A stretch of 64,000 bases of DNA from Vibrio splendidus (GTDB lineage Bacteria; Pseudomonadota; Gammaproteobacteria; Enterobacterales; Vibrionaceae), in NCBI RefSeq assembly GCF_001557875.1, contig NZ_LNRF01000002.1, forward strand, positions 372,001 through 436,000, given 5' to 3'. Position 1 is the first letter of the stretch. Every line of letters begins with the position of its first letter. The notes below the pieces were generated by a model. The model was given only the letters and a program-made list of their open reading frames with translations, was not told the origin of the DNA and made no database searches. A program made the position numbers and the translations under genes. Shown one piece after another: positions 34,723-44,690 of the stretch.

Positions 34723-34751
34723 ATATTAACGACTGATTTATTGCGGCGCAA
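34723..34751 (-). promoter_or_regulatory. Candidate promoter of the tRNA-Val pair
   Basis: Minus strand: TTGCGC (34746-34751) and TAATAT (34723-34728) separated by 17 bases, about 20 bases before the first tRNA. The hexamers match consensus only moderately. Confidence 0.4.
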
Positions 34752-34870
34752 GTAGAAATTACACTTGAATCAACCGTTTGCTCTTATTCGCACCAATACG
34801 TTGAATTTTTAGACGTGAAACGCAAATAAAGTTGAGTTACATCACACTAAGTATTGAGTGTTACTTTACG

Positions 34871-35533
34871 TTATTCCTCATCGACATCGAACACGACGTT
34901 GTAATTCTCGGTATACGTACAGTTAGGCTGGCGGCTACAAGTGAAGAATCGTCGGCCTTTGTAATCGCCTTGGCTTGCCAGTTTGATGATCATCGGGCTG
35001 CCACATTTCTTACAGAATCGAACTTCTTTGGATGGCTCGATCAAATCGATGTGGGCTGCCAGTAGCCTCTTCAAACGGCTCACTTGATAGCTGTGTTTAA
35101 TAGATGCACCAATCAGTGGCAAGCCTGCTGATTTACAAACGTGAATCAGTAGCTTTTCGCGGTCGACTTTCCCTTTATTGAGCTCTTTACCGTTATCGAG
35201 TTCGATGATCACGCGGGGCTCTAACGTTCGTGGGTCGCAGACGACAAAATCAAAGTAACTACGTGAGATCTTATTGTTGGCGATAAACCAATTCTTCTTG
35301 TTGTTCGTCTTAGCTGGAACAAGAACGTTCGACATGCTGACTTTAGCAAACACTTCCCCATGGTTACCCACAGCGGATTTAAGTGCGTTATAGAATGTCG
35401 CCTGTTGCGCCGACATCAACGCCCCTTTCTTCTGATAAGCATGGTCTTTGGTGTCATCGTGTTTCACTACATACTTTTGAATAAAGTAAAAGAACACAAC
35501 CAGAACAATTACAACGATAAAGATATTAGTCAT
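34871..35533 (-). CDS. DUF2726 protein with membrane anchor and topoisomerase-type zinc finger
   Basis: 220 residues from ATG at 35533; an upstream TTG would add four residues. One N-terminal membrane helix (about 2-20, IFIVVIVLVVFFYFI). A DUF2726 domain follows (about 35-170, YFDFVVCDPRTLEPRVIIEL, KVDREKLLIHVCKSAGLPL), a nuclease-like fold. Last is a C4 topoisomerase-type zinc finger (FCKKCGSPM and FFTCSRQPNCTYTENY). This domain set is common and conserved in Vibrio; its function is unknown. Confidence 0.85.
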   Translation of the reverse strand: MTNIFIVVIVLVVFFYFIQKYVVKHDDTKDHAYQKKGALMSAQQATFYNALKSAVGNHGEVFAKVSMSNVLVPAKTNNKKNWFIANNKISRSYFDFVVCDPRTLEPRVIIELDNGKELNKGKVDREKLLIHVCKSAGLPLIGASIKHSYQVSRLKRLLAAHIDLIEPSKEVRFCKKCGSPMIIKLASQGDYKGRRFFTCSRQPNCTYTENYNVVFDVDEE

Positions 35534-35728
35534 TTTCCAACACAATCAAGTCTGTATAGGGATTAAGAGAGTAGCTAGCGTATGTAGAAATGCATCACCT
35601 GGCAAGCAAAAGAGCGAGAGTTACCAACCAAAATCACGACCTTTGAGCGCTGTAATTACCGAGAGCTCGCTCCCGCGCTAGACACATCTCTCCTATTTTG
35701 ATAATCAAATCATCAATTACACTCTAGA

Positions 35729-35742
35729 TTGATTTAGATCAA
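35729..35742. promoter_or_regulatory. FNR-type operator
   Basis: TTGATTTAGATCAA is a perfect TTGAT-N4-ATCAA dyad, the FNR consensus. Its centre lies 71 bases before the ATG of the 61-residue gene. A weak -10 (TAGTCT, 35765-35770) would put the site near -41.5, the class II activating position. CRP-like binding is an alternative. Confidence 0.5.
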
Positions 35743-35806
35743 TTTACTTGAATTTGTGATCAATTAGTCTGAAAAACGTTAGGCAAATGTTAATAAGGAA
35801 GTTGAT

Positions 35807-35992
35807 ATGGAACTTAAACAAGACCCAAGATGTTATACCGACGTATGTGTAGATGGTAAATGGTTCCACTATGACCACTGCGGTACTCGAGCTTACATGT
35901 TAAAAGGTGGGGCTTCCGCTGTTATTGAACTAGCAAGAGAACCTTCTACAGAGGGCGAGCTGGTTGAAATGCTTCAAGGTGTCGCTAAATAA
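35807..35992 (+). CDS. Small uncharacterised 61-residue protein
   Basis: Soluble, with four early aromatic/Cys residues (CYTDVCVDGKWFHYDHCG) and a helical C-terminus (ELVEMLQGVAK). AAGGAA lies 6 bases before the ATG. It stands alone behind a probable FNR-type site, so anaerobic regulation is possible. I do not recognise the family. Confidence 0.65.
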   Translation: MELKQDPRCYTDVCVDGKWFHYDHCGTRAYMLKGGASAVIELAREPSTEGELVEMLQGVAK

Positions 35993-36122
35993 TTCACCAA
36001 ATCAAAGTCTGAATTAAGCGAATAAGAGTAGATAGCTGTATTATTTCAGATAAGCACTCTTATTCGCTTAGTTATTGAAGTTCAGGTTTCTTAATGACCG
36101 GGGATTAACCAAGTTTGGGCTC

Positions 36123-38081
36123 TCAAACGATAACGACTTTATTACGCCCTGACTGCTTAGCTTGATACAAGGCGTCGTCTGCCGATTTCAAGTGTTTCTT
36201 ATAGGTACGACTATTTAACTGTTGTTCCGTTAGATGAGTCGTCGCACCAATCGACGTAGTTAATTCTAGTGAGCCAGAATGCGTTTCAATCGGTTGGTCT
36301 GCGATCGCTTGCCTTATCAGCTCAAGTTCTTTATCAGGATCTTGATTCCCAGCAAGCAACAAAACAAACTCTTCCCCACCCCATCTTGCCACGACATCAT
36401 TTGTTGATAAAATTTTCTCTAAACGCTTAGCGACTTCCACCAGCACTTGGTCGCCGATATCATGCCCATAAGTGTCATTAACTTGTTTGAAGCGGTCCAA
36501 ATCAAGAATAGCGAGCGTATACCCGAACGGCGACAAATGGTGTGGTATTGGCTGAGTTAACAGTTGTTCCAAGTAACGCCTATTGTATAAGCCTGTCAGT
36601 TCGCATCTTGTTGATTGCTTGAGTAACTCTTTGTTGGTCTTCTGAATCGAGCGCAACCTTATCAAAAGTAACGCGGCGCTGAACATCACCATGATACCCA
36701 ACGCGACAACAATTCGATTTCGTAGCTGCTGCTTATCTAAGGTCAACTCACCCAACTCTTTCTCTGCATTTAGCAATTCATTCTCTTTAGCTAATGATGC
36801 CGTAGCAAAATCTTGTTCGAGCAAGAAAATATCGCTCTGACGCTTGTCAAACAACAGTGCCTTGTTACCCTTGTAGTAGAGTTTGAAGTAGCGGAGTGCG
36901 TTCTCGCTGTCGCCTCTCGAGTCATAGTATTCCGCAAGTGTTTTTAAACCGAGAACCTTCCAACTTCGAGAGCCAACAATGTCGAACATTGCATGCGACC
37001 GCTTAAGATCAGCAAAGACAAAATTGTCTCGATTCAGACCAATATTAGCTAAGGCTCTGTTTAAGTAACACTGACCCAGTTGAAGTGTGTATCTGTCCAC
37101 TCTCGGATATCTAAGGCACAGGTTTGCGACTTGCCGTGCTGACTCAAAGTTCTTTTCCGCCAACAACACATCACTCTCTGCTTTTAACAAGATGATTTTG
37201 TATCGTTCACTCACGTTATCGCCATTGAGTTTGGCAGCACTTTGATACGCCTCTCGGCCTTTCACTAACTCACCACTGCGCAGATAGGCAAAAGACTCAT
37301 TCACATGCAACACACCTATGGTAGAAGCTTCTAGTAGCCCGCTCTTGTAATAGAGTTTTTTGGCTTTTTGAATCAGCTCGAGCGCTTTAGGCCAATCTTC
37401 CAAATAGATATAAAGCAGTGCCATGTTAGACACTAACTTACTGTTGTAGATGTGATGAGGGTACTTCTTGCCCAGATCTAAGCCTTTATGGAAAAAGTAT
37501 TGAGCTTCAGGAAAGTCATTGCGGATATTGTTGATGACACCAGCCGTGTTATAGGCCTTAATCAACAACTCTTCATAGTGGAGCGATTCCGCGATATCTA
37601 TCGCAGCTCTGATTTGGATTTCAGACTCCGCTAGCTCACCCTTACTGATGTATTCGATCGCCAACTCAACTAGAGATTGGGCCTTTAGCCAACCCATATG
37701 TTCGTGTTGTGCGAGTGCTTGAATCTGTCTGACGTATTCGGAAACCGCTTCGGTATCCAGTTTGTGTTGGGCGAGGTTCGACAAAATCATCAATTCGTAA
37801 GCACGATAGATGGCTTTATCTTGGTTTGGGAACTTGGCTTGCAGAGCTTCAAGTTGTTTGGAAGCTAGATTAGGATCACCTCGGGATACATCGAGAATAT
37901 CAATCAATGCAGACCCATATTGAGAGAGTAATAACTCTTTCTCTGGACTATAAACACTCGGGTTTTCAGGGCGGATATGCTTTAAATCGTCGTCATAAGT
38001 TGGATAGAGCAAATACAGCCCAAGCACAACACTCATCAGAATGACGAGAAGGAATGAACCTAACACATTGTTTCTATTCAT
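36123..38081 (-). CDS. TPR-containing membrane diguanylate cyclase (GGDEF)
   Basis: 652 residues. An N-terminal membrane helix (about 9-26), a periplasmic stretch of about 400 residues with TPR-like helices (YNTAGVINNIRNDFPEAQYF, SNMALLYIYLEDWPKALEL), a second membrane helix (about 457-475) and a C-terminal GGDEF domain (about 490-650). The active site reads RWGGEEF (566-572), an accepted variant that makes cyclic di-GMP from two GTP. The product-inhibition I-site is not conserved (STND where RxxD is expected), so feedback inhibition may be absent. The TPR part probably senses a periplasmic ligand or protein. Monocistronic. Confidence 0.92.
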   Translation of the reverse strand: MNRNNVLGSFLLVILMSVVLGLYLLYPTYDDDLKHIRPENPSVYSPEKELLLSQYGSALIDILDVSRGDPNLASKQLEALQAKFPNQDKAIYRAYELMILSNLAQHKLDTEAVSEYVRQIQALAQHEHMGWLKAQSLVELAIEYISKGELAESEIQIRAAIDIAESLHYEELLIKAYNTAGVINNIRNDFPEAQYFFHKGLDLGKKYPHHIYNSKLVSNMALLYIYLEDWPKALELIQKAKKLYYKSGLLEASTIGVLHVNESFAYLRSGELVKGREAYQSAAKLNGDNVSERYKIILLKAESDVLLAEKNFESARQVANLCLRYPRVDRYTLQLGQCYLNRALANIGLNRDNFVFADLKRSHAMFDIVGSRSWKVLGLKTLAEYYDSRGDSENALRYFKLYYKGNKALLFDKRQSDIFLLEQDFATASLAKENELLNAEKELGELTLDKQQLRNRIVVALGIMVMFSAALLLIRLRSIQKTNKELLKQSTRCELTGLYNRRYLEQLLTQPIPHHLSPFGYTLAILDLDRFKQVNDTYGHDIGDQVLVEVAKRLEKILSTNDVVARWGGEEFVLLLAGNQDPDKELELIRQAIADQPIETHSGSLELTTSIGATTHLTEQQLNSRTYKKHLKSADDALYQAKQSGRNKVVIV

Positions 38082-38339
38082 TTATCTGTGCCATTATTGA
38101 TTGCATTCCAATTTCATCGACGTTTTTCAAAGCGGCTAAACATTATACCCGACAGATATACAGATTAAAATCCTGTGCACTGGTAGATCTAAGTAGTGTT
38201 TTTCTCATTAATTAGAATAATCAGGTAACTTTCTTGATTTAACTCAGACAATCATCTACCTCATTGGCGTTATAGTGATTTTCCTGTTCCTACCTCCGCG
38301 GCTTCTTTAGAACAAGCGGAAGCATAATGAGAATTAACA

Positions 38340-39446
38340 ATGACCCAAATTAATGAACAACGTCTTGTAGAACATTTCTGCGATCTAGTGAAAATTGATA
38401 GTGAATCTCGTAACGAAAAAGCGATTGCTGAAGCTTTGGCTGAGCAACTCGGTGAACTGGGTTTTGAAGTTCGCAAATTGACGGTTCCTGAAGAAGTGTC
38501 TAACGGTTTCAACATCTACGCTCGTCTAGATGGCACTCTTCCAGGTAGCACAGTGTTCAGCTGCCACATGGACACTGTAACGCCAGGTATCGGCATTGAG
38601 CCAATCATCGAAGACGGCATCATCCGTTCAAAAGGCAACACAATTCTAGGTGGTGATGATAAGTCTGGCATAGCGGCTATCATGGAAGCTGTGCGCTGTA
38701 TTCAAGCTGAAGGTCAAGCACACAAGACAATTGAAATTGCATTCACAGTGTTCGAAGAAGGCGGTCTATTCGGTTCTTTGAACTTCGATATGTCTTACAT
38801 TCAATCTGAGCACGCAATCGTACTTGATACAGGTGGCCCAATTGGCACTATCGTAAACGCTGCACCTGGCCAACAAAAGATCGTTGCAACGATCAAAGGT
38901 CGCCCAGCTCACGCAGGTTTAGCACCAGAAGAAGGCATCAGCGCAATTCAAGTGGCCGCAGACGCTATCACTAAGATGAACCTGCTTCGTATCGATGAAG
39001 AAACAACAGCAAACGTTGGTATTGTTGAAGGCGGTCAAGCGACTAACATCGTAATGCCAGAACTTAAAGTCGTGGCTGAAGCACGTTCTCTAAACGGCGA
39101 AAAGCTAACGGCTCAAGTTGAGCACATGATCTCTACATTCGAAGAAAGCGCGAAACAGTTCGGCGCTGAAGTAGAAATCGAATCGACTCGTGCTTACGAT
39201 GCATTCGTTATTGCAGATGATCACCCGCATATTCTTTCTATCAAATCAGCGTTCGAGAAGCTTGGCGTAACAGCGAATACTAAACGCACTGGCGGCGGTA
39301 GTGATGCAAACAACTTCAACGCGAAAGGCCTAACAACAGTTAACCTTTCTACTGGTATGGCGAAAGTTCACACCACTGAAGAGTACATTGCAGTGAAAGA
39401 CATGGTCGCAATCACTGAATTTGTTGTGGCTTACGTGACTCAATAG
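38340..39446 (+). CDS. M20-family metallopeptidase, PepT-like
   Basis: 368 residues. The di-zinc M20 fold is visible as FSCHMDTVTPG (metal His and Asp), GGDDKSGIAAI, and FEEGGLFGS with the catalytic Glu. The small dimerisation domain contains GRPAHAGLAPEEGISA. The C-terminus has TGGGSDANNFNAKG and the final metal His in MAKVHTTEEYI. It is a cytosolic aminopeptidase of the tripeptidase T-like group, trimming short peptides. It stands alone with a strong terminator after it. Confidence 0.88.
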   Translation: MTQINEQRLVEHFCDLVKIDSESRNEKAIAEALAEQLGELGFEVRKLTVPEEVSNGFNIYARLDGTLPGSTVFSCHMDTVTPGIGIEPIIEDGIIRSKGNTILGGDDKSGIAAIMEAVRCIQAEGQAHKTIEIAFTVFEEGGLFGSLNFDMSYIQSEHAIVLDTGGPIGTIVNAAPGQQKIVATIKGRPAHAGLAPEEGISAIQVAADAITKMNLLRIDEETTANVGIVEGGQATNIVMPELKVVAEARSLNGEKLTAQVEHMISTFEESAKQFGAEVEIESTRAYDAFVIADDHPHILSIKSAFEKLGVTANTKRTGGGSDANNFNAKGLTTVNLSTGMAKVHTTEEYIAVKDMVAITEFVVAYVTQ

Positions 39447-39488
39447 TCTTGCTTCTAAGCTAGGTGGGAATACCATTTAGATCATATC

Positions 39489-39528
39489 AAAAAGCCGAGT
39501 CCCCACATAACGTGTGACTCGGCTTTTT
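39489..39528. terminator. Bidirectional terminator
   Basis: AAAAAGCCGAGTC (39489-39501) pairs with GACTCGGCTTTTT (39516-39528), with A and T tracts on either side. It serves the PepT-like gene and the convergent DUF3859 gene. Confidence 0.88.
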
Positions 39529-39574
39529 TGTTGTCTGCGTTTAGCCTAACGCTAACGTCTACCAGAAGTTTCGT

Positions 39575-39997
39575 CTAAAAACCCCTGCGCTTCCAAAACT
39601 GGCCTTCGTCTTTTGCTACTAGGTCGAATGTCTTGTCGGCGATGATGTTGCCTTTTAGCTCGACCGTCATACGCCATTTACCAATCTTGTTTGAGACTGG
39701 CGCCCAGATGGTGTCACCTAAATAGAAATCCCAGTCGTTGTTACCGACATACTCTTCGCCATCAAACGGTTCAAGTACTTCACCTTTATCAGTGGTGATG
39801 TTGGGGTGGTAAATGCAGTAACGGATCTTTTCGCCTTTGGCTTTTTTGATATTCAGGATATAGCCAAACTCCACGTCGATTTCAGCATCAACCGTGGTGG
39901 TGAACTCTTGGATTTTTGGAAGATCTTTAGATTTGGAATCCCACGCTGTATAGATGCCGTAAGATGTCATGTCGACGATTGCCGATCGCTTTGCCAT
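39575..39997 (-). CDS. DUF3859 family protein
   Basis: 140 residues, matching the DUF3859 beta-sandwich family by its opening (MTSYGIYTA) and the GKWRMTVELKGNIIADKTF ending. No signal peptide. Function unknown. Monocistronic, and ends at the bidirectional terminator. Confidence 0.8.
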   Translation of the reverse strand: MAKRSAIVDMTSYGIYTAWDSKSKDLPKIQEFTTTVDAEIDVEFGYILNIKKAKGEKIRYCIYHPNITTDKGEVLEPFDGEEYVGNNDWDFYLGDTIWAPVSNKIGKWRMTVELKGNIIADKTFDLVAKDEGQFWKRRGF

Positions 39998-40122
39998 GTG
40001 TATTACCTAATAATTATGTATTATTTAATATTCATCGTTCGTTGACGTCGACTCGTTAGCCAAGTTCTAATGAAACAAATGCTAGTTAGCTAAATGCTTG
40101 TTAGCAGAAAGTACAGACAGGG

Positions 40123-40497
40123 CTACTCCTGCCAATCTCTCGCCATACGCTTAATCACCGACGGCTCAATGTCGTGAATAGTGCCATATTGCTCTCGGCA
40201 CACTTCGATAATTAATTCTGCTTTATATTTACGTGCAAGTTGGCGGTAAGCCTTCATTTCCCAATGCTTTATGAAGGTATTCGATACAACAACATCAAGC
40301 CCTTGCTTTAAGCCGTTTTCAGCCGTGTTCTGACACCACTCATGAGCTTGTTGCAGGAGCCTAGGATCAAAATGGTACTCACCTTGCTCATTCACATAAT
40401 ACATATCGGCTTCAACGTGCAATGCATCGTAGGTTTTTGCTTTTGTTGATTTGCCAGAACCGGGCAACCCTCGAATGAGTATTAACTTCATCGTCAC
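40123..40497 (-). CDS. P-loop kinase-like ATP-binding protein
   Basis: 124 residues. An N-terminal Walker A (IRGLPGSGKSTKA) and a short AAA_33/polynucleotide-kinase-like fold with ADMYYVNEQGEYHFDP and VVVSNTFIKHWEM. Such small proteins phosphorylate or bind nucleotides or RNA ends; the substrate here is unknown. The start is the first of two Met codons two residues apart. Confidence 0.8.
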   Translation of the reverse strand: MTMKLILIRGLPGSGKSTKAKTYDALHVEADMYYVNEQGEYHFDPRLLQQAHEWCQNTAENGLKQGLDVVVSNTFIKHWEMKAYRQLARKYKAELIIEVCREQYGTIHDIEPSVIKRMARDWQE

Positions 40498-40724
40498 TTT
40501 ACAGGCTAATTCGAAAACATGAGTTTATCGTAAATAGTAAAGAGTTTCTCTGATAACTGCCTTTACTCAGCATATGAAAACCAAGTACTTACACGAGACT
40601 CCGATAATCACTGAATACAATGAAACTCCCCTCAAAGCGCTTGGATGGCTTCTGATAGAAAACACAAATAATTTACATCTATCCATTTTGCATATCGACA
40701 AGCGTATCAAACTACTATAGATTT

Positions 40725-40748
40725 AGATGTATAGACGTCTACATATCT
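40725..40748. promoter_or_regulatory. MetJ operator: three consecutive met boxes
   Basis: AGATGTAT, AGACGTCT and ACATATCT lie end to end. The middle one is the exact met-box consensus. It sits 18-41 bases before the metA start, as expected for repression by MetJ with S-adenosylmethionine. Confidence 0.88.
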
Positions 40749-40765
40749 AGCTTAGGGAGAAAGCT

Positions 40766-41707
40766 GTGCCTATTCGCATTCCAGACCAATTGCCAGCATC
40801 CGATGTTCTTCGTGAAGAAAACATCTTCGTTATGCCTTTATCAAGAGCATCGACACAGGAAATTCGTCCACTTCGAGTCTTGATCCTCAACCTAATGCCG
40901 AAGAAGATTGAAACTGAAACTCAATTTTTACGCCTACTATCGAACAGCCCGTTGCAAGTGGATGTAGAGCTGCTGCGCATTGATGACCGACCAAGTAAAA
41001 ACACACCGACTGAACACCTTGATAACTTCTACCGCCAATTTGAAATGGTCAAAGGAAGAAACTTTGATGGATTGATCATCACTGGTGCGCCGCTTGGCTT
41101 GGTTCAATTTGAAGATGTTATCTACTGGGATCATCTGAAAACCATCATGGAGTGGGCAAACAAACACGTTACTTCAACTCTATACGTATGTTGGGCGGCT
41201 CAGGCTGGTTTGAAGTTATTGTATGATTTGCCTAAACGTACTCGTAAAGAGAAGCTGTCTGGTGTTTATAACCACGAGATACATAACCCATACCACCCTA
41301 TTTTACGTGGCTTCGACGATACATTCTTGGCACCGCACTCTCGCTATGCTGACTTCTCTCAGGAGTACTTAGCAGAGCATACCGACCTTGATGTTCTTGC
41401 GACTTCTGATGTTGCGGGTGTATATCTAGCGGCGACCAAAGATAAGCGAAACGTGTTTGTAACGGGTCACCCTGAGTACGACTCTCATACACTTCACAAT
41501 GAATACATTCGTGATTTGGGTGAAGGCATGGAGCCTGTTATACCAATCAACTACTACCCGAACAACAATCCAGACAACAAACCTGTTGCAAGCTGGCGTA
41601 GCCACGGGCACTTATTGTTCTCTAACTGGCTAAACTACTGCGTTTACCAACAAACGCCTTACGACCTGGATCATTTCAGCGAAGAGAATTTCACTAAAGA
41701 CGATTAA
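40766..41707 (+). CDS. metA: Homoserine O-succinyltransferase MetA
   Basis: 313 residues from GTG with AGGGAGA upstream. MetA transfers an acyl group from acyl-CoA to homoserine, the first committed step of methionine synthesis. The glutamine-amidotransferase-like fold is clear: the nucleophile Cys in [11 protein letters not shown], the oxyanion strand ITGAPLG, the catalytic His in [12 protein letters not shown] and the nearby Glu. The usual [10 protein letters not shown] start is present. It is regulated by the MetJ boxes just upstream and ends with its own terminator. Confidence 0.96.
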   Translation: MPIRIPDQLPASDVLREENIFVMPLSRASTQEIRPLRVLILNLMPKKIETETQFLRLLSNSPLQVDVELLRIDDRPSKNTPTEHLDNFYRQFEMVKGRNFDGLIITGAPLGLVQFEDVIYWDHLKTIMEWANKHVTSTLYVCWAAQAGLKLLYDLPKRTRKEKLSGVYNHEIHNPYHPILRGFDDTFLAPHSRYADFSQEYLAEHTDLDVLATSDVAGVYLAATKDKRNVFVTGHPEYDSHTLHNEYIRDLGEGMEPVIPINYYPNNNPDNKPVASWRSHGHLLFSNWLNYCVYQQTPYDLDHFSEENFTKDD

Positions 41708-41736
41708 GTTCTTTGTTCCGATTCAAAAACACATAA

Positions 41737-41788
41737 AGCCGTGTTCAGTCGGTTGTTGATAAAACGACGAATTGGACGCGGTTTTTTT
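41737..41788 (+). terminator. Terminator of metA
   Basis: An 11-pair stem with wobble pairs (AGCCGTGTTCA with TGGACGCGGT) is extended by GTCG/CGAC and followed by seven T. Confidence 0.65.
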
Positions 41789-41876
41789 ATGGTGGTTGAG
41801 TCGCATTCCATAATAGATTTATCACTTCAATGGGTTTGATTTCATATGATGGGTTGGTGTTCATAAGGAGCTTCAC

Positions 41877-42662
41877 ATGCCTGCCAAGCCGTCATTTTCA
41901 AATCCGATTTCGTTGTCCCGTCCCCTTTCGTTATCCCGCCCCCTTTCGTTATCAAGTGTGGTACTACTCGCCTCGCTTTCGTTGGTCGGATGCGTCTCTG
42001 TCACGGAAGGACCACCAAAGATTAAAAGTGATCCTATCGCGATGTCTGAATCTCGAATCGAATTAGGTTTGGGCTATATGGGACAAGGCAATATGGTAAG
42101 AGCGCGTGAAAATCTTGAGCTCGCAATTAAACACGCGCCTAGCTACTACCGCGCTCGGCTTTCAATGGCGCATTACTACGAACAAGTGGGCGAAGTAGAC
42201 GAAGCAAGATCGACGTACCGAAAAGCGCTGAGCCTCGATTCGAGAAACGGAAATGTATTGAATAACTACGGTACGTTTTTGTGTAAACAAGGCGAGTATG
42301 AGCAGGCAGATAAGTACTTTAACCGTGCCATCGACCAACCTTACTATTACTTAGTGTCTGCAAGTTATGAAAACGCCGCGTTTTGTGCTTTTAAGGCTGG
42401 TAATACAGACCAAGCGAAGTACTACTTCAGCAGAGCGATTGACCACGATCCCAACCGCGTGAAATCGATACTACAGCTTTCAAAAATTGAAGTGAGTGAC
42501 GCCGATTACAATGACGCTCGACTCCGTTTATTCAAATTCCACCAGCGTTATGGCTATCAAATTCCATCACTTAAAATCTTAGTCGACCTCGAAAATAAAG
42601 CAGGTAACAGAGCTCTAGAGCAGAAATATCAGAGTAAGTTAGATGAGTTGCTTTCTGCTTAG
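41877..42662 (+). CDS. PilW/PilF-like TPR lipoprotein
   Basis: 261 residues. A lipoprotein signal (lipobox LVGC, Cys about 38) targets the outer membrane. TPR units follow from about residue 60 (IELGLGYMGQGNMVRARENL, YYEQVGEVDEARSTYRKAL, YGTFLCKQGEYEQADKYF). This is the architecture of PilW/PilF pilotins that assemble the type IV pilus secretin. AAGGAG precedes the ATG. The signal peptide n-region is unusually long and repetitive, from an 18-bp tandem repeat. It is not next to other pilus genes here, so it may be a paralogue of the PilW usually found beside rodZ/ispG. Confidence 0.8.
   Translation: MPAKPSFSNPISLSRPLSLSRPLSLSSVVLLASLSLVGCVSVTEGPPKIKSDPIAMSESRIELGLGYMGQGNMVRARENLELAIKHAPSYYRARLSMAHYYEQVGEVDEARSTYRKALSLDSRNGNVLNNYGTFLCKQGEYEQADKYFNRAIDQPYYYLVSASYENAAFCAFKAGNTDQAKYYFSRAIDHDPNRVKSILQLSKIEVSDADYNDARLRLFKFHQRYGYQIPSLKILVDLENKAGNRALEQKYQSKLDELLSA
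41911..41953 (+). repeat. 18-bp tandem repeat in the lipoprotein signal sequence
   Basis: Two copies of an 18-base unit (41911-41928 and 41929-41946, two mismatches) plus a 7-base partial copy encode the repeat LSRP-LS. Copy changes would alter the signal peptide n-region in frame. Confidence 0.75.
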
Positions 42663-42683
42663 CGTATAGGCAAAACACAAAAA

Positions 42684-42713
42684 ACGGGCTTGTTGCGTTA
42701 ACAACAAGCCCGT
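42684..42713 (-). terminator. Terminator of rlmF
   Basis: A 12-bp perfect stem (ACGGGCTTGTTG and complement) with a 6-base loop. On the minus strand it is followed by six T. It lies between the convergent PilW-like and rlmF genes. Confidence 0.85.
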
Positions 42714-42751
42714 ACGTAATTTCAGTTAAATGCCTTAACTAAGTGCAGCCG

Positions 42752-44035
42752 TTATTTTAGCGCAATCCACTCTTGTCTTTGTTCATCGTCCATAAAGGTC
42801 CATGCGATAAAGCGGCTTACCTTCTGCCCTTGCGACATCTCGACGACTTTTACTTGTTTAGCTCGTAGCTTACCCAACTCTGAACGAACCATATCGACGT
42901 TATCTTTCTTAGAAATCAATGTCGTAAACCACAAAACTTGAGTAGCAAAAAGTTGACTCTCTCTCGCCATCTTCATAATGAAAGCGGCTTCGCCACCCGG
43001 GCACCAAAGTTCAGCTTTTTGACCACCAAAGTTTAAGGTTGGTTTCTCTTGCTTCACTGATTTCCTGTTCATTTCCGGCTTGAATGATTGACCAGCCTTC
43101 TTAGCACGGTTTGCCGCTAGATTATCCAGTTTACGTTGTGAACCCTTTTCCGCTTCTTCAAGAGAGCTATGAAATGGAGGGTTACAAATAGTGACGTCGT
43201 AACGTTCATTATCCTTAATCACGCCCTTAAAGATAGATTCAGAGTCCGCTTGTAGGCGAGCGCGGATCTTACCTTTTAAATTAGGGTTACTTTCAGCAAT
43301 AAAGTTCGCTGTTTTGATGGAGACTGAATCGACATCTGTCCCGGTGCAGCGCCACTTATACTCTGTCGCACCAATGATTGGGTAGATACAGTTTGCACCA
43401 ACACCAATATCTAATGCTTTCACAGACGCGTGGTTATATGCCTCGCCTTGGCCATCGCTATTAAGGATGTCAGCTACTCTGTGAATGTAGTCTGCACGGC
43501 CAGGAATTGGCGGGCACAAGTAACCAGCAGGAATATCCCAATGTTTAACGCCGTAGTGATGCGCTAACAAAGCTTTGTTGAGTAGCTTAACGGCTAATGG
43601 ATCAGAGAAATTAATGGTGTCTTCGCCCACTGGGTTCTTGATCAGATGCTCTTTTAGCTCGGGCAAGGCTGCAACCAACAACTCGAAGTCATAACGACCA
43701 GTGTGCTGGTTTCTTGGGTGTAACCCACCTTGAGGTTTTTCAGCCGAGCGTCTTTTCTGAGCTGCGTTCTTGTTAAATGCAGTTTTATTGAAAGAACCCT
43801 TATTCGATGATCCTTTATTCGCACCCTGCTTCCCTTTGCTGTCTTTTGCAAAAGGTCGCTTTGATTTGTTATTGCCCGCACCTTTCGGTGCACTATTCTT
43901 GCGGCTTTTATCAGATGTGTTCTTTGTAGAAATACGCTTGTCGCTGCCTTCTTTAGCTTGGTTGTCTTTTGTTTTTGCTGATGAAGTACTGTTTTTCGAC
44001 AGGCTTAGCGTCGTTCTATTTTGTGATTGGCTCAT
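42752..44035 (-). CDS. rlmF: 23S rRNA (adenine-1618 N6)-methyltransferase RlmF
   Basis: 427 residues. RlmF methylates A1618 of 23S rRNA with S-adenosylmethionine. Family landmarks: [18 protein letters not shown], the AdoMet-site [15 protein letters not shown], the catalytic CNPPFHSS followed by [11 protein letters not shown], and [10 protein letters not shown]. The N-terminal 105 residues are a low-complexity Ser/Lys/Asn-rich extension, probably disordered and possibly helping RNA binding, as in many Vibrio copies. It is four bases after the YgjP-like gene, so the two are co-transcribed. Confidence 0.94.
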   Translation of the reverse strand: MSQSQNRTTLSLSKNSTSSAKTKDNQAKEGSDKRISTKNTSDKSRKNSAPKGAGNNKSKRPFAKDSKGKQGANKGSSNKGSFNKTAFNKNAAQKRRSAEKPQGGLHPRNQHTGRYDFELLVAALPELKEHLIKNPVGEDTINFSDPLAVKLLNKALLAHHYGVKHWDIPAGYLCPPIPGRADYIHRVADILNSDGQGEAYNHASVKALDIGVGANCIYPIIGATEYKWRCTGTDVDSVSIKTANFIAESNPNLKGKIRARLQADSESIFKGVIKDNERYDVTICNPPFHSSLEEAEKGSQRKLDNLAANRAKKAGQSFKPEMNRKSVKQEKPTLNFGGQKAELWCPGGEAAFIMKMARESQLFATQVLWFTTLISKKDNVDMVRSELGKLRAKQVKVVEMSQGQKVSRFIAWTFMDDEQRQEWIALK

Positions 44036-44039
44036 TGGG

Positions 44040-44537
44040 CTACTTCTTTAAATCTAAATACATCATGAATAAACGGGCATCCAACTCAAGTTGATGATAT
44101 TCCGGTTCCATGTGACAGCATAGTTGGTAAAAGGCTTTGTCGTGCTCTTTCTCTTTGATATGCGCCAGTTCGTGTACCACCAGCATTCGCAACAAAGGTT
44201 CTGGCGCATTTTTAAAAACACTGGCGATACGAATTTCATTCTTCGATTTGATCTTTCCACCGTGATTCTTCGCAACGTAAGAATGAAGACCTAACGCATT
44301 GTTGATTAGGTGTATCTTGCCGTCGTAAATCACTTTGCTGATCGGTGGTGTTTTTTTCATGTAGCGATTTTTTATCTCAATCGCATAGTCAAACAGGGCT
44401 TTCTCGCTTTTTATTTCATGATTCTTTGGGTAGCGAGCTTCAAACCACGGCACCAATTTACCCGACTCTACAAGTTGAGTCACAGGATCAAGAATGTGCT
44501 TAGGATAGCCTTGAATATAGCGTAAAGAAGGATGCAT
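44040..44537 (-). CDS. YgjP-like (DUF45/M48-type) metallopeptidase
   Basis: 165 residues. The zinc site [15 protein letters not shown] gives HExxH plus the third ligand further on, as in the YgjP/SprT-like peptidases. No membrane segment. Substrate unknown. It is the first gene of a two-gene unit with rlmF. Confidence 0.85.
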   Translation of the reverse strand: MHPSLRYIQGYPKHILDPVTQLVESGKLVPWFEARYPKNHEIKSEKALFDYAIEIKNRYMKKTPPISKVIYDGKIHLINNALGLHSYVAKNHGGKIKSKNEIRIASVFKNAPEPLLRMLVVHELAHIKEKEHDKAFYQLCCHMEPEYHQLELDARLFMMYLDLKK

Positions 44538-44690
44538 GCTGAAAGACCGTACAAGTTACGCCACGACAATACGTTGTGGTCTTGAAAATTGAGCCGCATA
44601 GTGTAACTGATCACACTTTTCTAATCACCTAGGATTCGTTACACTTTAGCGAGATTCACCAAGAGCTACACTCAAAAAGAGATTGTAAAA

